Shown in pieces: positions 54,036-63,488 of a stretch of 64,000 nucleotides of DNA. Source of the DNA: Flavobacteriaceae bacterium. GTDB taxonomy: Bacteria > Bacteroidota > Bacteroidia > Flavobacteriales > Flavobacteriaceae. The position numbers and the translations under genes were made by a program. Numbering within the stretch: position 1 is the first letter of the stretch; every line of letters starts with the position of its first letter. The notes under the pieces are model-generated. The model saw only the letters and a program-made list of their open reading frames with translations, ran no database searches and was not told where the DNA came from. The stretch is from positions 248,001 to 312,000 of the forward strand of contig JABDIV010000052.1 in the NCBI GenBank assembly GCA_013003555.1. The letters are read 5' to 3'.

Positions 54036-54980
54036 TCACATCAATCCGCGGCCCGCCTTATTTAACGTTCCTTTAGCTTCATACTCCTTCAATATTTTAT
54101 CGAGTATCCCGTTGATAAAAATACTGCTTTTAGGCGTTGAATATTCTTTGGCAATCTCCAAATATTCATTTATGGTCACCTTCACCGGAATCGATGGAAA
54201 CTTCTGCAATTCACAGATGGCCATCTGAAGCAGGACCAGATCGATTTTAGCAATCCTGTCCTTATCCCAATTCGTTGTTTTGTCTTCGATAATGTTGTTC
54301 AAGGCCGTTAAGTTCAACAGGGTTTTGTTAAGAAGATCAATTCCGAATTGCCGGTCCTCTTCATCGCGAAATAAATCGGGTAAAAGCTTATTGCCCGAAT
54401 CATGAGGCCCCAGTTTTTTTAACATTTTCACCAAAACGGTATTCACGACTGGAACATCATCTAACCAGGTTATTTTCTGATCTTCAAGATAATCGTAAAG
54501 CTTTTCATTTGGCGCAATAACCGACTTGTACAAATCTAAAATAAACTGCCTGTCTTCTTTATAATCAGAAGTGGAACTGGCCATATAGGAAACATACTTG
54601 TCACTTTTTAGCATGGCCCTGAAAATAAGATCGACATATTCATCGTCTTTTTGCCAATTCAGAACACGCCTTTTCGCTGTCACTTCCCGAAGCTTCAAAC
54701 TTGTTCTTAATTGATTTAAGAGCCTGTTTTCGGCAAATTTAAGAGTCGGATTTTTATCATCAGCGGTTCCCAGAAGTTTCGCTTTTTTCAGTGATTCATA
54801 TGTTTCGGCTTTGATTTGAATCTCTGTTAGAAGATTAAGCATGAGTATATAAAGATCGAACATGCCCTCCATGCTTTGATCTAATTGGCGTTCATAGCGC
54901 TTAAGATCATCACTCTCCGTACCTCGGAACGCATAGAGAATTTGCATAACCTTAATACGAATATGTCTTCTGTTCAGCAT
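54036..54980 (-). CDS. nusB: Transcription antitermination factor NusB, long form
   Basis: Cytoplasmic RNA-binding antiterminator that acts in rRNA transcription with NusE. It begins MLNRRHIRIKVMQILYAFRG, the standard NusB N-terminus of Bacteroidota. The C-terminal half carries the canonical helical bundle end (KIDLVLLQMAICELQKFPSI, KVTINEYLEIAKEYSTPKS, FINGILDKILKEY). At 314 residues it has a large insertion relative to E. coli NusB (139), which is usual for this phylum. Confidence 0.94.
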   Translation of the reverse strand: MLNRRHIRIKVMQILYAFRGTESDDLKRYERQLDQSMEGMFDLYILMLNLLTEIQIKAETYESLKKAKLLGTADDKNPTLKFAENRLLNQLRTSLKLREVTAKRRVLNWQKDDEYVDLIFRAMLKSDKYVSYMASSTSDYKEDRQFILDLYKSVIAPNEKLYDYLEDQKITWLDDVPVVNTVLVKMLKKLGPHDSGNKLLPDLFRDEEDRQFGIDLLNKTLLNLTALNNIIEDKTTNWDKDRIAKIDLVLLQMAICELQKFPSIPVKVTINEYLEIAKEYSTPKSSIFINGILDKILKEYEAKGTLNKAGRGLM

Positions 54981-55056
54981 GGTTAAAGAACTTAATGTTG
55001 ACTTAAAAAGCGAATGGATTCTTTGAATCCTTCACATAGCAAAATTAAGATTAATT

Positions 55057-56166
55057 TTAAAACTTATTGCTTTTCGGTGCTTTGCGTTCTGCTAAACGCG
55101 ATTTAGCTATTTTTAAGGCCGATTCATGCGAAGTCAGACCATGACGTTCTGCCTTTGTAAGAATCTCAAGGGTTGTATTATAGATATTCTCTGTTTTTTC
55201 CTTGATCTCCTTTTTACCATAACCTTCCAATTCAGCATATACATTGATAATTCCGCCTGCGTTAATCAAAAAATCTGGCGCATATATAATTCCGCGTTCC
55301 TTTAAAATGTGGCCATGTTTTTCTTCGGAAGCCAACTGGTTGTTAGCTGCTCCAGCAATTACTTTAGCCTGTAATTTATATATGCTATCATCATTTATTG
55401 TCGCACCAAGGGCGCATGGTGCATAGATATCATACGATGCGGAATAGATATCGCTCCCTTTGAAAATTTCGCAACCATAGGCTTCACTAACATTCTTGAG
55501 CCTATCCTCGTTTATATCATCGATAATTACATGCGCGCCTTCTTTCGAAACCAGGTCAACAAGTACCTCGCCCACATGACCAATCCCCTGAACCAGAATG
55601 CGTCGGTCATTAAGGTTATCGGTGCCATAATGATATTTACTGGCCGCTTTCATACCCATATAAACACCATAAGCTGTTACAGGAGAAGGATTCCCGGCGC
55701 CTCCCTTTTCTTCAGATATACCGGTAACATAGGGCGTTACTTCACGAATAAGATCCATATCAGCGGTTTCCATGCCAACATCCTCGGCTGTATAGTATGT
55801 GCCACCTAAGGAATGAACGAATTCCCCGAAACGGGTCATCAATTCCGGAGTTTTATCTTTTTTTGAATCTCCGATAATAACGGCCTTGCCGCCACCCAAG
55901 TTCAGTCCGGTAATAGCCGCTTTAAAGGTCATTCCACGAGAAAGTCGTAACGCATCATTTAGAGCATCCCATTCAGTTGGATAATCCCACATTCTTGTCC
56001 CACCCAGGGCAGGCCCGAGAATGGTTGAATGTACACCTATAATTGCTTTTAAACCTGTATCTTTGTCGTTGCAAAAAACGACTTGCTCGTGGTCATCGAA
56101 TGAAAGCTGACCAAATACAGGAGGCATTTTTTTGAGTTCATGTGCAGAAATGGTATTCGTGATCAT
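55057..56166 (-). CDS. Leu/Phe/Val-type amino acid dehydrogenase
   Basis: NAD-dependent oxidative deaminase of 369 residues. Catalytic and substrate residues appear in LGGTRMWDYPTEWDALNDAL, GLNLGGGKAVIIGDSKKDKT (catalytic Lys), TAEDVGMETADMDLI and the cofactor fold ILVQGIGHVGEVLVDLVSKE with the acidic residue in VIIDDINED. ALGATINDDSI and AGAANNQLAS complete the family. Leucine or phenylalanine preference is unresolved. Branched-chain catabolism may be linked to mvaB, 11 kb away. Confidence 0.93.
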   Translation of the reverse strand: MITNTISAHELKKMPPVFGQLSFDDHEQVVFCNDKDTGLKAIIGVHSTILGPALGGTRMWDYPTEWDALNDALRLSRGMTFKAAITGLNLGGGKAVIIGDSKKDKTPELMTRFGEFVHSLGGTYYTAEDVGMETADMDLIREVTPYVTGISEEKGGAGNPSPVTAYGVYMGMKAASKYHYGTDNLNDRRILVQGIGHVGEVLVDLVSKEGAHVIIDDINEDRLKNVSEAYGCEIFKGSDIYSASYDIYAPCALGATINDDSIYKLQAKVIAGAANNQLASEEKHGHILKERGIIYAPDFLINAGGIINVYAELEGYGKKEIKEKTENIYNTTLEILTKAERHGLTSHESALKIAKSRLAERKAPKSNKF

Positions 56167-56302
56167 ATATTACAAAGATTAAATAGTTCGTAAATTTATG
56201 AATTATGTAATTTTTCATGACAAAAATAGACCTTAATTGAGTAATACGCAATTTATTGGTGCAAAAGTCGATAATTTGTTAATAATTAAACGAAACTGAT
56301 TT

Positions 56303-58060
56303 TTGAAAGAACTTCGATATCTCAATAAATATTTCGCAAAATATAAAACCCGGTTAATTCTGGGTATTTTAATCACCATCGGAGCAAAGATTTTTGCCCT
56401 GTTCACACCACGTTTAATTGGTCGATCGGTCGACATAGTTGAAAAGGGATACAAGCAACAAATTAGTGCCGAAGTATTTCGGTCGGAACTGATCTTAAAT
56501 ATCAGTTACCTTCTCGGTGCTGCGCTGATTGCAGGAGCATTTACCTTCCTGATGAGACAAACCATTATAAATGTTTCCCGCTTTGTTGAGTTCGATCTCA
56601 AAAACGAAATTTACGAACAGTATCAACGGTTATCCCTAGGGTTCTACAAAGCAAATCGCACAGGCGATCTTATGAGCCGTATAAGTGAAGACGTCGGGAA
56701 AGTAAGGATGTATTTCGGACCGGCGATCATGTATTCGATGAATATGATCACCTTGTTTATCGTGGCACTCATTTACATGTTTAACCAGGCACCAGTATTG
56801 ACCCTTTACACCGTGATACCACTACCTGTTTTATCGGTTGCCATCTATTTTTTGAGTAAGGCCATCCATGAGAAAAGTACGATAGTTCAGCAATACCTGG
56901 CTAAGTTATCGACCTTCACCCAGGAATCATTCAGCGGCATATCGGTTATTAAAGCCTACAACATTGAAGGTCCTACCAATTCTGCCTTTGAAACCCTTTC
57001 GGAAGAACAGCGGCAAAAACAAATAGACCTGGCTAAAATAAGGGCCCTGTTCTTTCCATTGATGATTCTACTTATTGGAGTGAGTAACCTGATCGTGATT
57101 TATGTGGGAGGTAAACAATATATAAACGGTCAGATAGACAGTATTGGCACAATTGCCGAATTCATCATTTATGTGAATATGTTAACATGGCCGGTTACTG
57201 CGATAGGTTGGGTTACCTCGTTGGTGCAGGAGGCTGAAGCTTCACAGAAACGTATCAATGAATTCTTAAAAGAAGATCCCGAGATAAAGGACCTGAGTTC
57301 TGAGATCACACCTATTGAAGGCCATATTGAATTCAGGAATGTTAGCTTTACCTATCCTGATACGAATATCACTGCGCTTAACGGCTTGTCATTCAAACTA
57401 AGAAAAGGCGAAACCCTTGCTATAATTGGGAAAACAGGATCCGGAAAATCAACTGTACTCGATCTGATCGGAAGGCTATATGATATTGAAAAAGGTAAAA
57501 TCCTCGTTGATGGCAAGCCCATTAAAGAACTTCATTTAAAAACACTTCGAGAAAGTATCGGCTATGTTCCCCAGGACGCCTTTTTATTTTCAGAAAGCAT
57601 AAAAGAGAATATAAAGTTCGGACTACTGGATGCCTCAGAAGAGGATGTCATTCAGGCGGCAAAGCGGGCTGAGGTTCACGAAAATATCATCAATTTCAAT
57701 GACGGATACAATACCATACTGGGAGAGCGTGGAATAACCTTGTCCGGTGGTCAAAAACAAAGGGTATCGATCGCAAGGGCCATCATTAAAAATCCGAATA
57801 TCCTGCTGTTGGATGACTGCTTATCGGCCGTTGATACTGAGACTGAAGAGAATATTTTAAACAATCTTGAAGAGGTTACCCTGGGAAAAACTACCATAAT
57901 AGTGAGTCATAGGATCTCCTCTGTTAAAAATGCCGACCAGATTATCGTACTCGATCACGGTAAGGTGATTCAAAAGGGAAAACACGAACAGCTAATCAAT
58001 ATCGATGGTTACTACCAGGAGCTGTATAAGAAGCAGTTATCGGAAAAAGAAATATCCTAA
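56303..58060 (+). CDS. MsbA-like ABC exporter (TTG start)
   Basis: Homodimeric-type ABC exporter of 585 residues. Six membrane helices with GARAAKIFALFTPRLI-type N-terminal segment (AKIFALFTPRLIGRSVD) and IVQQYLAKLSTFTQESFSG coupling region lead to an ATPase domain with Walker A IIGKTGSGKSTVLDLIG, Q-loop GYVPQDAFLF, signature LSGGQKQRVSIARAI, Walker B ILLLDDCLSAVDTETE and switch SHRISS. An in-frame TGA two codons upstream of TTG 56303 leaves this as the earliest start, matching homologues that begin KELRYLNKYFAKYK. Lipid or drug export is likely; the substrate is unknown. Confidence 0.9.
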   Translation: MKELRYLNKYFAKYKTRLILGILITIGAKIFALFTPRLIGRSVDIVEKGYKQQISAEVFRSELILNISYLLGAALIAGAFTFLMRQTIINVSRFVEFDLKNEIYEQYQRLSLGFYKANRTGDLMSRISEDVGKVRMYFGPAIMYSMNMITLFIVALIYMFNQAPVLTLYTVIPLPVLSVAIYFLSKAIHEKSTIVQQYLAKLSTFTQESFSGISVIKAYNIEGPTNSAFETLSEEQRQKQIDLAKIRALFFPLMILLIGVSNLIVIYVGGKQYINGQIDSIGTIAEFIIYVNMLTWPVTAIGWVTSLVQEAEASQKRINEFLKEDPEIKDLSSEITPIEGHIEFRNVSFTYPDTNITALNGLSFKLRKGETLAIIGKTGSGKSTVLDLIGRLYDIEKGKILVDGKPIKELHLKTLRESIGYVPQDAFLFSESIKENIKFGLLDASEEDVIQAAKRAEVHENIINFNDGYNTILGERGITLSGGQKQRVSIARAIIKNPNILLLDDCLSAVDTETEENILNNLEEVTLGKTTIIVSHRISSVKNADQIIVLDHGKVIQKGKHEQLINIDGYYQELYKKQLSEKEIS

Positions 58061-58132
58061 TTTGTTGGTTGCTATTCTTTTTTTTTAGATTTTTGATTCA
58101 TCAATAAATAAAATAAACCTAACCAAAACATT

Positions 58133-58516
58133 ATGAGTAATAACGATATGCTGGAGAAAGAGGAAATACATTCGAAGGTTTTAAGAGCCGGAAGACGCAC
58201 TTATTTTTTTGATGTCCGTGCAACAAAAGCCGGAGATTATTACCTGACGATAACAGAAAGCAAGAAGTTCACCAATGAAGACGGATCGTTTTATTACAAA
58301 AAACATAAAATCTACCTATACAAGGAAGACTTTACAGAATTCAGGGAGATATTAGGAGAAATGACAGATTTTATAATCGATGAGAAGGGTGAAGAAGTGA
58401 TCAGCGAGCGCCACCAGAAAGACTTTAAAAAAGAGGATGCGCAATCCAATCACGAACCCGATCAATCCCCTTCAACGCCCGATAGTTTTACGGACGTCAA
58501 TTTTGAAGATATTTAA
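58133..58516 (+). CDS. PUR-alpha-like DUF3276 nucleic-acid-binding protein
   Basis: Small protein of 127 residues. The PUR repeat fold is seen as IHSKVLRAGRRTYFFDVRAT, GDYYLTITESKKF and KHKIYLYKEDFTEFREILGE. It belongs to the PUR-alpha/beta/gamma-related DUF3276 family of Bacteroidota and Borrelia, whose Borrelia member BpuR binds DNA and RNA. The C-terminal 40 residues are acidic and disordered (KDFKKEDAQSNHEPDQSPST). It ends at a strong terminator. Its targets here are unknown. Confidence 0.88.
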   Translation: MSNNDMLEKEEIHSKVLRAGRRTYFFDVRATKAGDYYLTITESKKFTNEDGSFYYKKHKIYLYKEDFTEFREILGEMTDFIIDEKGEEVISERHQKDFKKEDAQSNHEPDQSPSTPDSFTDVNFEDI

Positions 58517-58536
58517 ATCACACTTTCAAACACATT

Positions 58537-58566
58537 AAACCGCCTTATTTTTCAGGCGGTTTTTTT
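58537..58566 (+). terminator. Terminator of the DUF3276 gene
   Basis: AAACCGCC (58537-58544) pairs with GGCGGTTT (58555-58562) around a ten-base loop and is followed by a T run. Confidence 0.93.
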
Positions 58567-58592
58567 ATATTTATACTCTAACCATATTTAAT

Positions 58593-61100
58593 ATGAAAAA
58601 ACTTATCATCCTTTGTTTTTTGATTGTCAGCTCAGTCAATTCCCAAAACAAAGTTGAGCTGTCTTATTATTTACCGGAACATTCAACTTATAACCCGGCC
58701 ATTCCAACGCCGGAATCAATAATCAGGCACCAGGTAGGTGAATGGCATATAACACACGACAAACTGGTTCAATATATGTATGCCCTGGCTGAGGCATCTG
58801 ATCGCATAAACATTGAGGATCGTGGCAGTACCTTCGAGGGGCGTCCGCTACTTCTATTGACGATTACCTCACCCGAGAATCACTCAAGAATTGAAGCCAT
58901 CCGAACCGCACATATAGGTGCGACTGAAGGTGGTTCAGCTGATGTTGCAGCAAGACCGATCGTAGTATACCAGGGATTTTCTATCCATGGTAACGAGCCT
59001 AGCGGCGCTAACGCCTCCATGCTTGTCGCTTATCACCTGGCGGCCTCAACAAATAGCCAGGTCGAATCCCTTCTAGAAAATGCTGTCATTCTTTTTGATC
59101 CGTCGTTCAATCCCGACGGACTTCAGCGATTTGCCTACTGGGCCAATACCAACAAAAGCATACATTTAAACAGTGATCCGAATGATCGTGAATACAGAGA
59201 AGTCTGGCCCGGAGGGCGAACCAATCATTACTGGTTCGATATGAACCGGGACTGGTTACCGGTTCAATTACCGGAGTCGCGCGTTCGAATCAACACTTTT
59301 CATAAATGGCTACCGAATGTATTGACAGATCATCATGAAATGGGTACGAATGCAACCTTTTTCTTTCAGCCTGGAATTCCGTCACGTACACATCCACTAA
59401 CACCCAAAATGAATCAGACCCTGACAGCTGAAATCGGAAAATTTCATGCGAAGGCACTTGACAAAATAGGGTCTCTTTACTATACCGAAGAAAGTTATGA
59501 TGATTTCTATTATGGAAAAGGATCAACCTTTCCGGATATAAATGGTGGAATAGGAATCCTTTTCGAACAGGCAAGTTCCCGTGGACACATCCAGCAAAGC
59601 TCTAATGGTATCCTAACATTTCCCTTCACGATTAGAAACCAACTGACGGCTGCTTTATCTACTCTTGAAGCCGCCAATGCTCTTCGCCAGGAGATCCTGA
59701 GCTATCAGCATAATTTCTTTAAAAAAGCTAAAGAAGAAGGCAGAAAGCAAGGTTCAAAGGCAATTGTTTTTGGTAATGAAAAGGATGCTGCACGGACCTA
59801 CCATCTTGCTGAAATTTTAAACCGTCATAATATTAAATTCCATGAGATTAAACAAGATTTCACCCTTGACGGCAAACGCTTTAAAAAGGGTAACAGTTAT
59901 ATCGTTCCCAAGAACCAAAAGAATACGCGCTTGATCAATGCCATGTTTGAGAAAAGAACCAACTTTCAGGACAGTTTATTTTATGATATTTCTGCATGGA
60001 CCTTTCCTTTAGCCTTTAACCTTGACTATTCTGAAAATGCAACAACCGCGAACGCCGGTGCCGAAGTTACTGATCTGCAAATGAAATCGGGAATGGTTTC
60101 ATCGAAAAGTAACTACGCCTATTTGATGGAATGGCACGAATATTACAGTCCGAAAGCCCTTAACAGCATATTGAACAAAGGACTTCGTGCTAAAGTCGCC
60201 TTGAAGCAATTCAACATGAACGGCAAGGCTTATGATTACGGCACCATTCTTATCCCGGTTCAGAATCAAGTATTAAATACAGGTGATTTATATACATTTT
60301 TACAAAAAACAGCTCAGCAAAGTCATTTAACGATTGATGCGGTTAGTACAGGGATCACTGAGGGTATCGATCTGGGAAGTAATAATTTCAGGGCCCTTAA
60401 TAAGGCAAAGATCGCCCTCGTGGTTGGTTCGGGCATCCGATCATATGACGCCGGTGAAATCTGGCATCTTTTCGATACACGATTCGGAATTACGGTCACT
60501 AAACTGGATGTTAAAACCATAGGAAGAGCCGACCTGGGTAAATATAATACCATTATCATCCCGAGTACGTCAGGACTTGAAGATGGCCATACTAAGAAAA
60601 TCAAAAGCTGGGTTCAACAGGGAGGTACGCTTATCGCCTATCGATCTACCCTCAATTGGCTTAAGAAAAATGAATTGGCCAAACTTGAGTTTAAAAAAGT
60701 TGATGTTCCGGCAAAGGATGTTTCATACGAAGATCGTTCAAATTTCAGGGGTGCCCAGGTAATTGGAGGGGCTATTTTCGATGCTGAAGTAGATCGATCT
60801 CACCCGATTAATTTTGGAAATACGAGGAATAATATCGCTTTGTTCAGGAATACGACCTTGTTCATGAAACCCGACAAAAGCAGTTATAACAATCCGATTC
60901 GATATACAAAGAACCCCATTTTGAGCGGTTACATCTCGAAACCTAACCTCGACAGCCTGAGTATGACCGTTCCATTGCAAATCAAAGGACTTGGACGTGG
61001 CAAGGTGGTGGCGTTTACTGATAATACCAATTTCAGAGCGTTTTGGTATGGGACGAACAAACTACTTTTGAATGCCATTTTCTTTAGGAAAGAATTGTAG
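58593..61100 (+). CDS. M14-family zinc carboxypeptidase, secreted, with C-terminal GATase-like domain
   Basis: Exported metallopeptidase of 835 residues. Signal peptide MKKLIILCFLIVSSVNSQ; the M14 zinc site shows HxxE in GFSIHGNEPSGANASM, the substrate Asn-Arg in YWFDMNRDWLPVQLPE, a further His in LTDHHEMGTN, and the catalytic Glu in LFEQASSRGHI. The C-terminal half has an Rossmann-like segment, ALVVGSGIRSYDAGEIWHLF with TIIIPSTSGLEDGHTKKI, that resembles class I glutamine amidotransferase-like folds. The substrate is unknown; extracellular or periplasmic peptide trimming is likely. Confidence 0.9.
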   Translation: MKKLIILCFLIVSSVNSQNKVELSYYLPEHSTYNPAIPTPESIIRHQVGEWHITHDKLVQYMYALAEASDRINIEDRGSTFEGRPLLLLTITSPENHSRIEAIRTAHIGATEGGSADVAARPIVVYQGFSIHGNEPSGANASMLVAYHLAASTNSQVESLLENAVILFDPSFNPDGLQRFAYWANTNKSIHLNSDPNDREYREVWPGGRTNHYWFDMNRDWLPVQLPESRVRINTFHKWLPNVLTDHHEMGTNATFFFQPGIPSRTHPLTPKMNQTLTAEIGKFHAKALDKIGSLYYTEESYDDFYYGKGSTFPDINGGIGILFEQASSRGHIQQSSNGILTFPFTIRNQLTAALSTLEAANALRQEILSYQHNFFKKAKEEGRKQGSKAIVFGNEKDAARTYHLAEILNRHNIKFHEIKQDFTLDGKRFKKGNSYIVPKNQKNTRLINAMFEKRTNFQDSLFYDISAWTFPLAFNLDYSENATTANAGAEVTDLQMKSGMVSSKSNYAYLMEWHEYYSPKALNSILNKGLRAKVALKQFNMNGKAYDYGTILIPVQNQVLNTGDLYTFLQKTAQQSHLTIDAVSTGITEGIDLGSNNFRALNKAKIALVVGSGIRSYDAGEIWHLFDTRFGITVTKLDVKTIGRADLGKYNTIIIPSTSGLEDGHTKKIKSWVQQGGTLIAYRSTLNWLKKNELAKLEFKKVDVPAKDVSYEDRSNFRGAQVIGGAIFDAEVDRSHPINFGNTRNNIALFRNTTLFMKPDKSSYNNPIRYTKNPILSGYISKPNLDSLSMTVPLQIKGLGRGKVVAFTDNTNFRAFWYGTNKLLLNAIFFRKEL

Positions 61101-61106
61101 AAAAAA

Positions 61107-61532
61107 ATGATTAAAATAAGGCCATTCGGAATTATTCTTTTACTCGGCCTTTGTCTGTCTTGTAATGGTAGCGATGATAATCCATTGAATTGTGATAATG
61201 CCTTGATCATTAGCTCCTTTCAATATTCCAATGCTCAAAGTGCCGTCATTGAAATTAACACTATTGAAATTGATGGAGATGTATTGACTGTTCAGATCAG
61301 TTCTGGTGGATGCAATGGTGAAACTTGGAATTTATGTTTAATCGATTCAGAAGCCATATTGGAATCATTTCCGCCGCAACGTCATTTACGATTTACACTT
61401 CAGAATAATGAATCATGTCTGGCTTATCTGAGCAGAACATTCAGTTATGATATTTCCGCCTTACAGACTGAAGGCAACTCAGTTGTTTTACATATCGATG
61501 ATTACGAAGATTCTTTATTGTATTCGTATTAG
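61107..61532 (+). CDS. Small lipoprotein of unknown function
   Basis: Lipoprotein of 141 residues with signal peptide MIKIRPFGIILLLGLCLSC. The mature part is beta-rich (SAVIEINTIEIDGDVLTVQI, SSGGCNGETWNLCLID, LQNNESCLAYLSRTFSYDIS) with five Cys that could form disulfides (near residues 30, 70, 75 and 110). I do not recognise the family. It starts seven bases after the M14 peptidase gene on the same strand, so the two are probably co-transcribed and may be functionally linked. Confidence 0.72.
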   Translation: MIKIRPFGIILLLGLCLSCNGSDDNPLNCDNALIISSFQYSNAQSAVIEINTIEIDGDVLTVQISSGGCNGETWNLCLIDSEAILESFPPQRHLRFTLQNNESCLAYLSRTFSYDISALQTEGNSVVLHIDDYEDSLLYSY

Positions 61533-61542
61533 CTAACCATTT

Positions 61543-62574
61543 TTATAGCTTAACCGTGAGAAGGGCTATGATAAGAATACTTGTTAGAATGATCAAAGCA
61601 AGTGACCAACTCAAAATCAGCCCCAAGAAGAGCGTAAGAATGATTAAATAAATGGGTGCCAGGATTACAGCAACCGCAAACCGAAAGGTTGCAATGAATT
61701 CTGGCTCTTTGATCCTGGGTTTTACAAGGAGTTTCCAAACTGCATAGGGCAGGAACATCACTATTTTCAATATGGTTTTTAGAATTGCTCTAAACGGCTC
61801 TAGCCTGCTTTTTGGCATGGACTCACAATCCTTAAAATCACTTTCTATACAGCGATTTACCGAAATCGGATCAAGAAAATTAACATGCTTTGATTTCAAT
61901 TTTAGCAAATCTTCAGAATAATTCGTTTCAGGAATATGAGTTGTAAGTCTTGTCAATGCCATGTGGACTTCAGATTTCATTTGGGTAACCTGCTGATGTC
62001 TTGTTTGATCTGCTTTTAATTTATACGGAATAGGATGGCCTACATATACATGAAGTTCATCAACATAAGCAGTGGCATCCCTAAAATTCAGGCCCACCGG
62101 AACCAACTGTATTTCTCTGTTTGGATGGGTTTCAAAAAATTCAAAAACAATCCTTGTAAAACCTTTTGAAAGTGGCCTCACACGGCGAACCAAATTATGA
62201 CTGCCCTCCGGAAATAACACGAGAATTTCATTTTTGGAGAGGATGTCAACACATTCATGGAAAATAGATTTGTTATTCTCTAAGTTATGCCAGCCATCTC
62301 TTATCCTGTAAACAGGAAGCATCTTGATCCCTTTTAAAAATCGGCTTATCCAGGCAATTTTAAAAACGCTGGCTCGCGTTAGGAAATAGCCATACTTAGG
62401 AAGGTTTACAGCCAGTATTAATGCTTCGATGAGCGCATTCTGATGATTGCACAGAATTAGAGTGGGTTTATCGGTCGGGATATGTTGAATTCCATGAAAT
62501 CGGATCGACTTCATGTAAAAGAAGAGTCCGATTCTCATATAGGTTCTTAAGAATATAAATTTAATCCTTCTCAT
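61543..62574 (-). CDS. PlsC-family glycerolipid acyltransferase
   Basis: Membrane-bound acyltransferase of 343 residues, likely an acyl transfer enzyme of phospholipid synthesis. The LPLAT motif I reads CNHQNALIEALIL, where the acid comes five residues after His (as in the yeast Gat1-type subgroup, H-x5-D), but with Glu instead of Asp. Motif III is LFPEGSHNLVRRVRPL and the fourth block is VPVGLNFRD. C-terminal helices include LFLGLILSWSLALIILTSI. It overlaps the upstream bile-acid symporter gene by four bases and is last in the operon. Confidence 0.86.
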   Translation of the reverse strand: MRRIKFIFLRTYMRIGLFFYMKSIRFHGIQHIPTDKPTLILCNHQNALIEALILAVNLPKYGYFLTRASVFKIAWISRFLKGIKMLPVYRIRDGWHNLENNKSIFHECVDILSKNEILVLFPEGSHNLVRRVRPLSKGFTRIVFEFFETHPNREIQLVPVGLNFRDATAYVDELHVYVGHPIPYKLKADQTRHQQVTQMKSEVHMALTRLTTHIPETNYSEDLLKLKSKHVNFLDPISVNRCIESDFKDCESMPKSRLEPFRAILKTILKIVMFLPYAVWKLLVKPRIKEPEFIATFRFAVAVILAPIYLIILTLFLGLILSWSLALIILTSILIIALLTVKL

Positions 62575-63488
62575 GTGGTTTCAAGCTTATAACGACGGCC
62601 AGACCATAACCATGCGAGTAGCAGCCCGGATATATTATGCCAAATACCCCAGAACGCCACCAAAACGGCCATCCCACCTAAGCCATCAAAAAAAGCGAAT
62701 ACGAGAATAATTCCGAGCCCGGCATTTTGAATACCTGTTTCTATTGCCAGAGTTTTCCTTTCGCGAAACTCAAGTTTGAAGAACAATGCTACCGTATAGC
62801 CCAAGCCAATTGCTAATAAATTATGAAAGATACCAATCCCAATCACTTTACTTATAAATGCCTCAAAAACTTCAAAATTATTTGCGAAGGCGACAACAAT
62901 AATGGAAATAAAAGCAATGACAGAGATGGGTTTCAGGATTTTTGAAATCTTGGCTGCAAGGAGCGAATTAGCAGATCTCAACCACATACCCAATATTAGT
63001 GGAATGCCTAAAATGATTAATACCAGGTTAACCAATTTCAACGGGTCAACCGAAACGGTTCTAAGAATTTCAGCCGTCGGTTCGTATAAACTTCCATACA
63101 ACTGAAAATTAAGCGGTGTCATGAACATCGCCATAAATGTAGCAAAAGCGGTTAAACTAACTGATAATGCAGAGTTCCCTTTCGCTAAATGGCAAAGGAA
63201 ATTTGAAACATTGCCACCAGGACAGGCCGCTACCAAAATCATACCAAGCGCAACACTCGGTTGGGGCTCAAATACCCTAACCAATAAAAACGTAAGCAAT
63301 GGAAGTAAAATAAATTGGCTGAGTATCCCGATAAGGATTAGCTTCGGGCGCCGAAGCAGGTTTTTAAAATCGCCAATCCGAATGCCTAATGCCACGACAA
63401 ACATAAAAGTGGCCAGCGTGATATTCAGGATAGTTTGACTCTGGTCATTAAAAACGATTCTTGCACCGTCAATTTGCTCTAAGATCAT
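62571..63488 (-). CDS. Bile acid:sodium symporter family protein (BASS)
   Basis: Ten-helix membrane transporter of 305 residues in the BASS/SBF family, which move bile acids, pyruvate or other organic acids with sodium. The family core is visible as PQPSVALGMILVAACPGGNV and SNFLCHLAKGNSALSVSLTA, the sodium-site segment and crossover helix, and ETGIQNAGLGIILVFAFFDG near the second crossover. No substrate can be assigned. It overlaps the csaA-like gene by four bases upstream and plsC by four bases downstream. Confidence 0.9.
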   Translation of the reverse strand: MILEQIDGARIVFNDQSQTILNITLATFMFVVALGIRIGDFKNLLRRPKLILIGILSQFILLPLLTFLLVRVFEPQPSVALGMILVAACPGGNVSNFLCHLAKGNSALSVSLTAFATFMAMFMTPLNFQLYGSLYEPTAEILRTVSVDPLKLVNLVLIILGIPLILGMWLRSANSLLAAKISKILKPISVIAFISIIVVAFANNFEVFEAFISKVIGIGIFHNLLAIGLGYTVALFFKLEFRERKTLAIETGIQNAGLGIILVFAFFDGLGGMAVLVAFWGIWHNISGLLLAWLWSGRRYKLETT

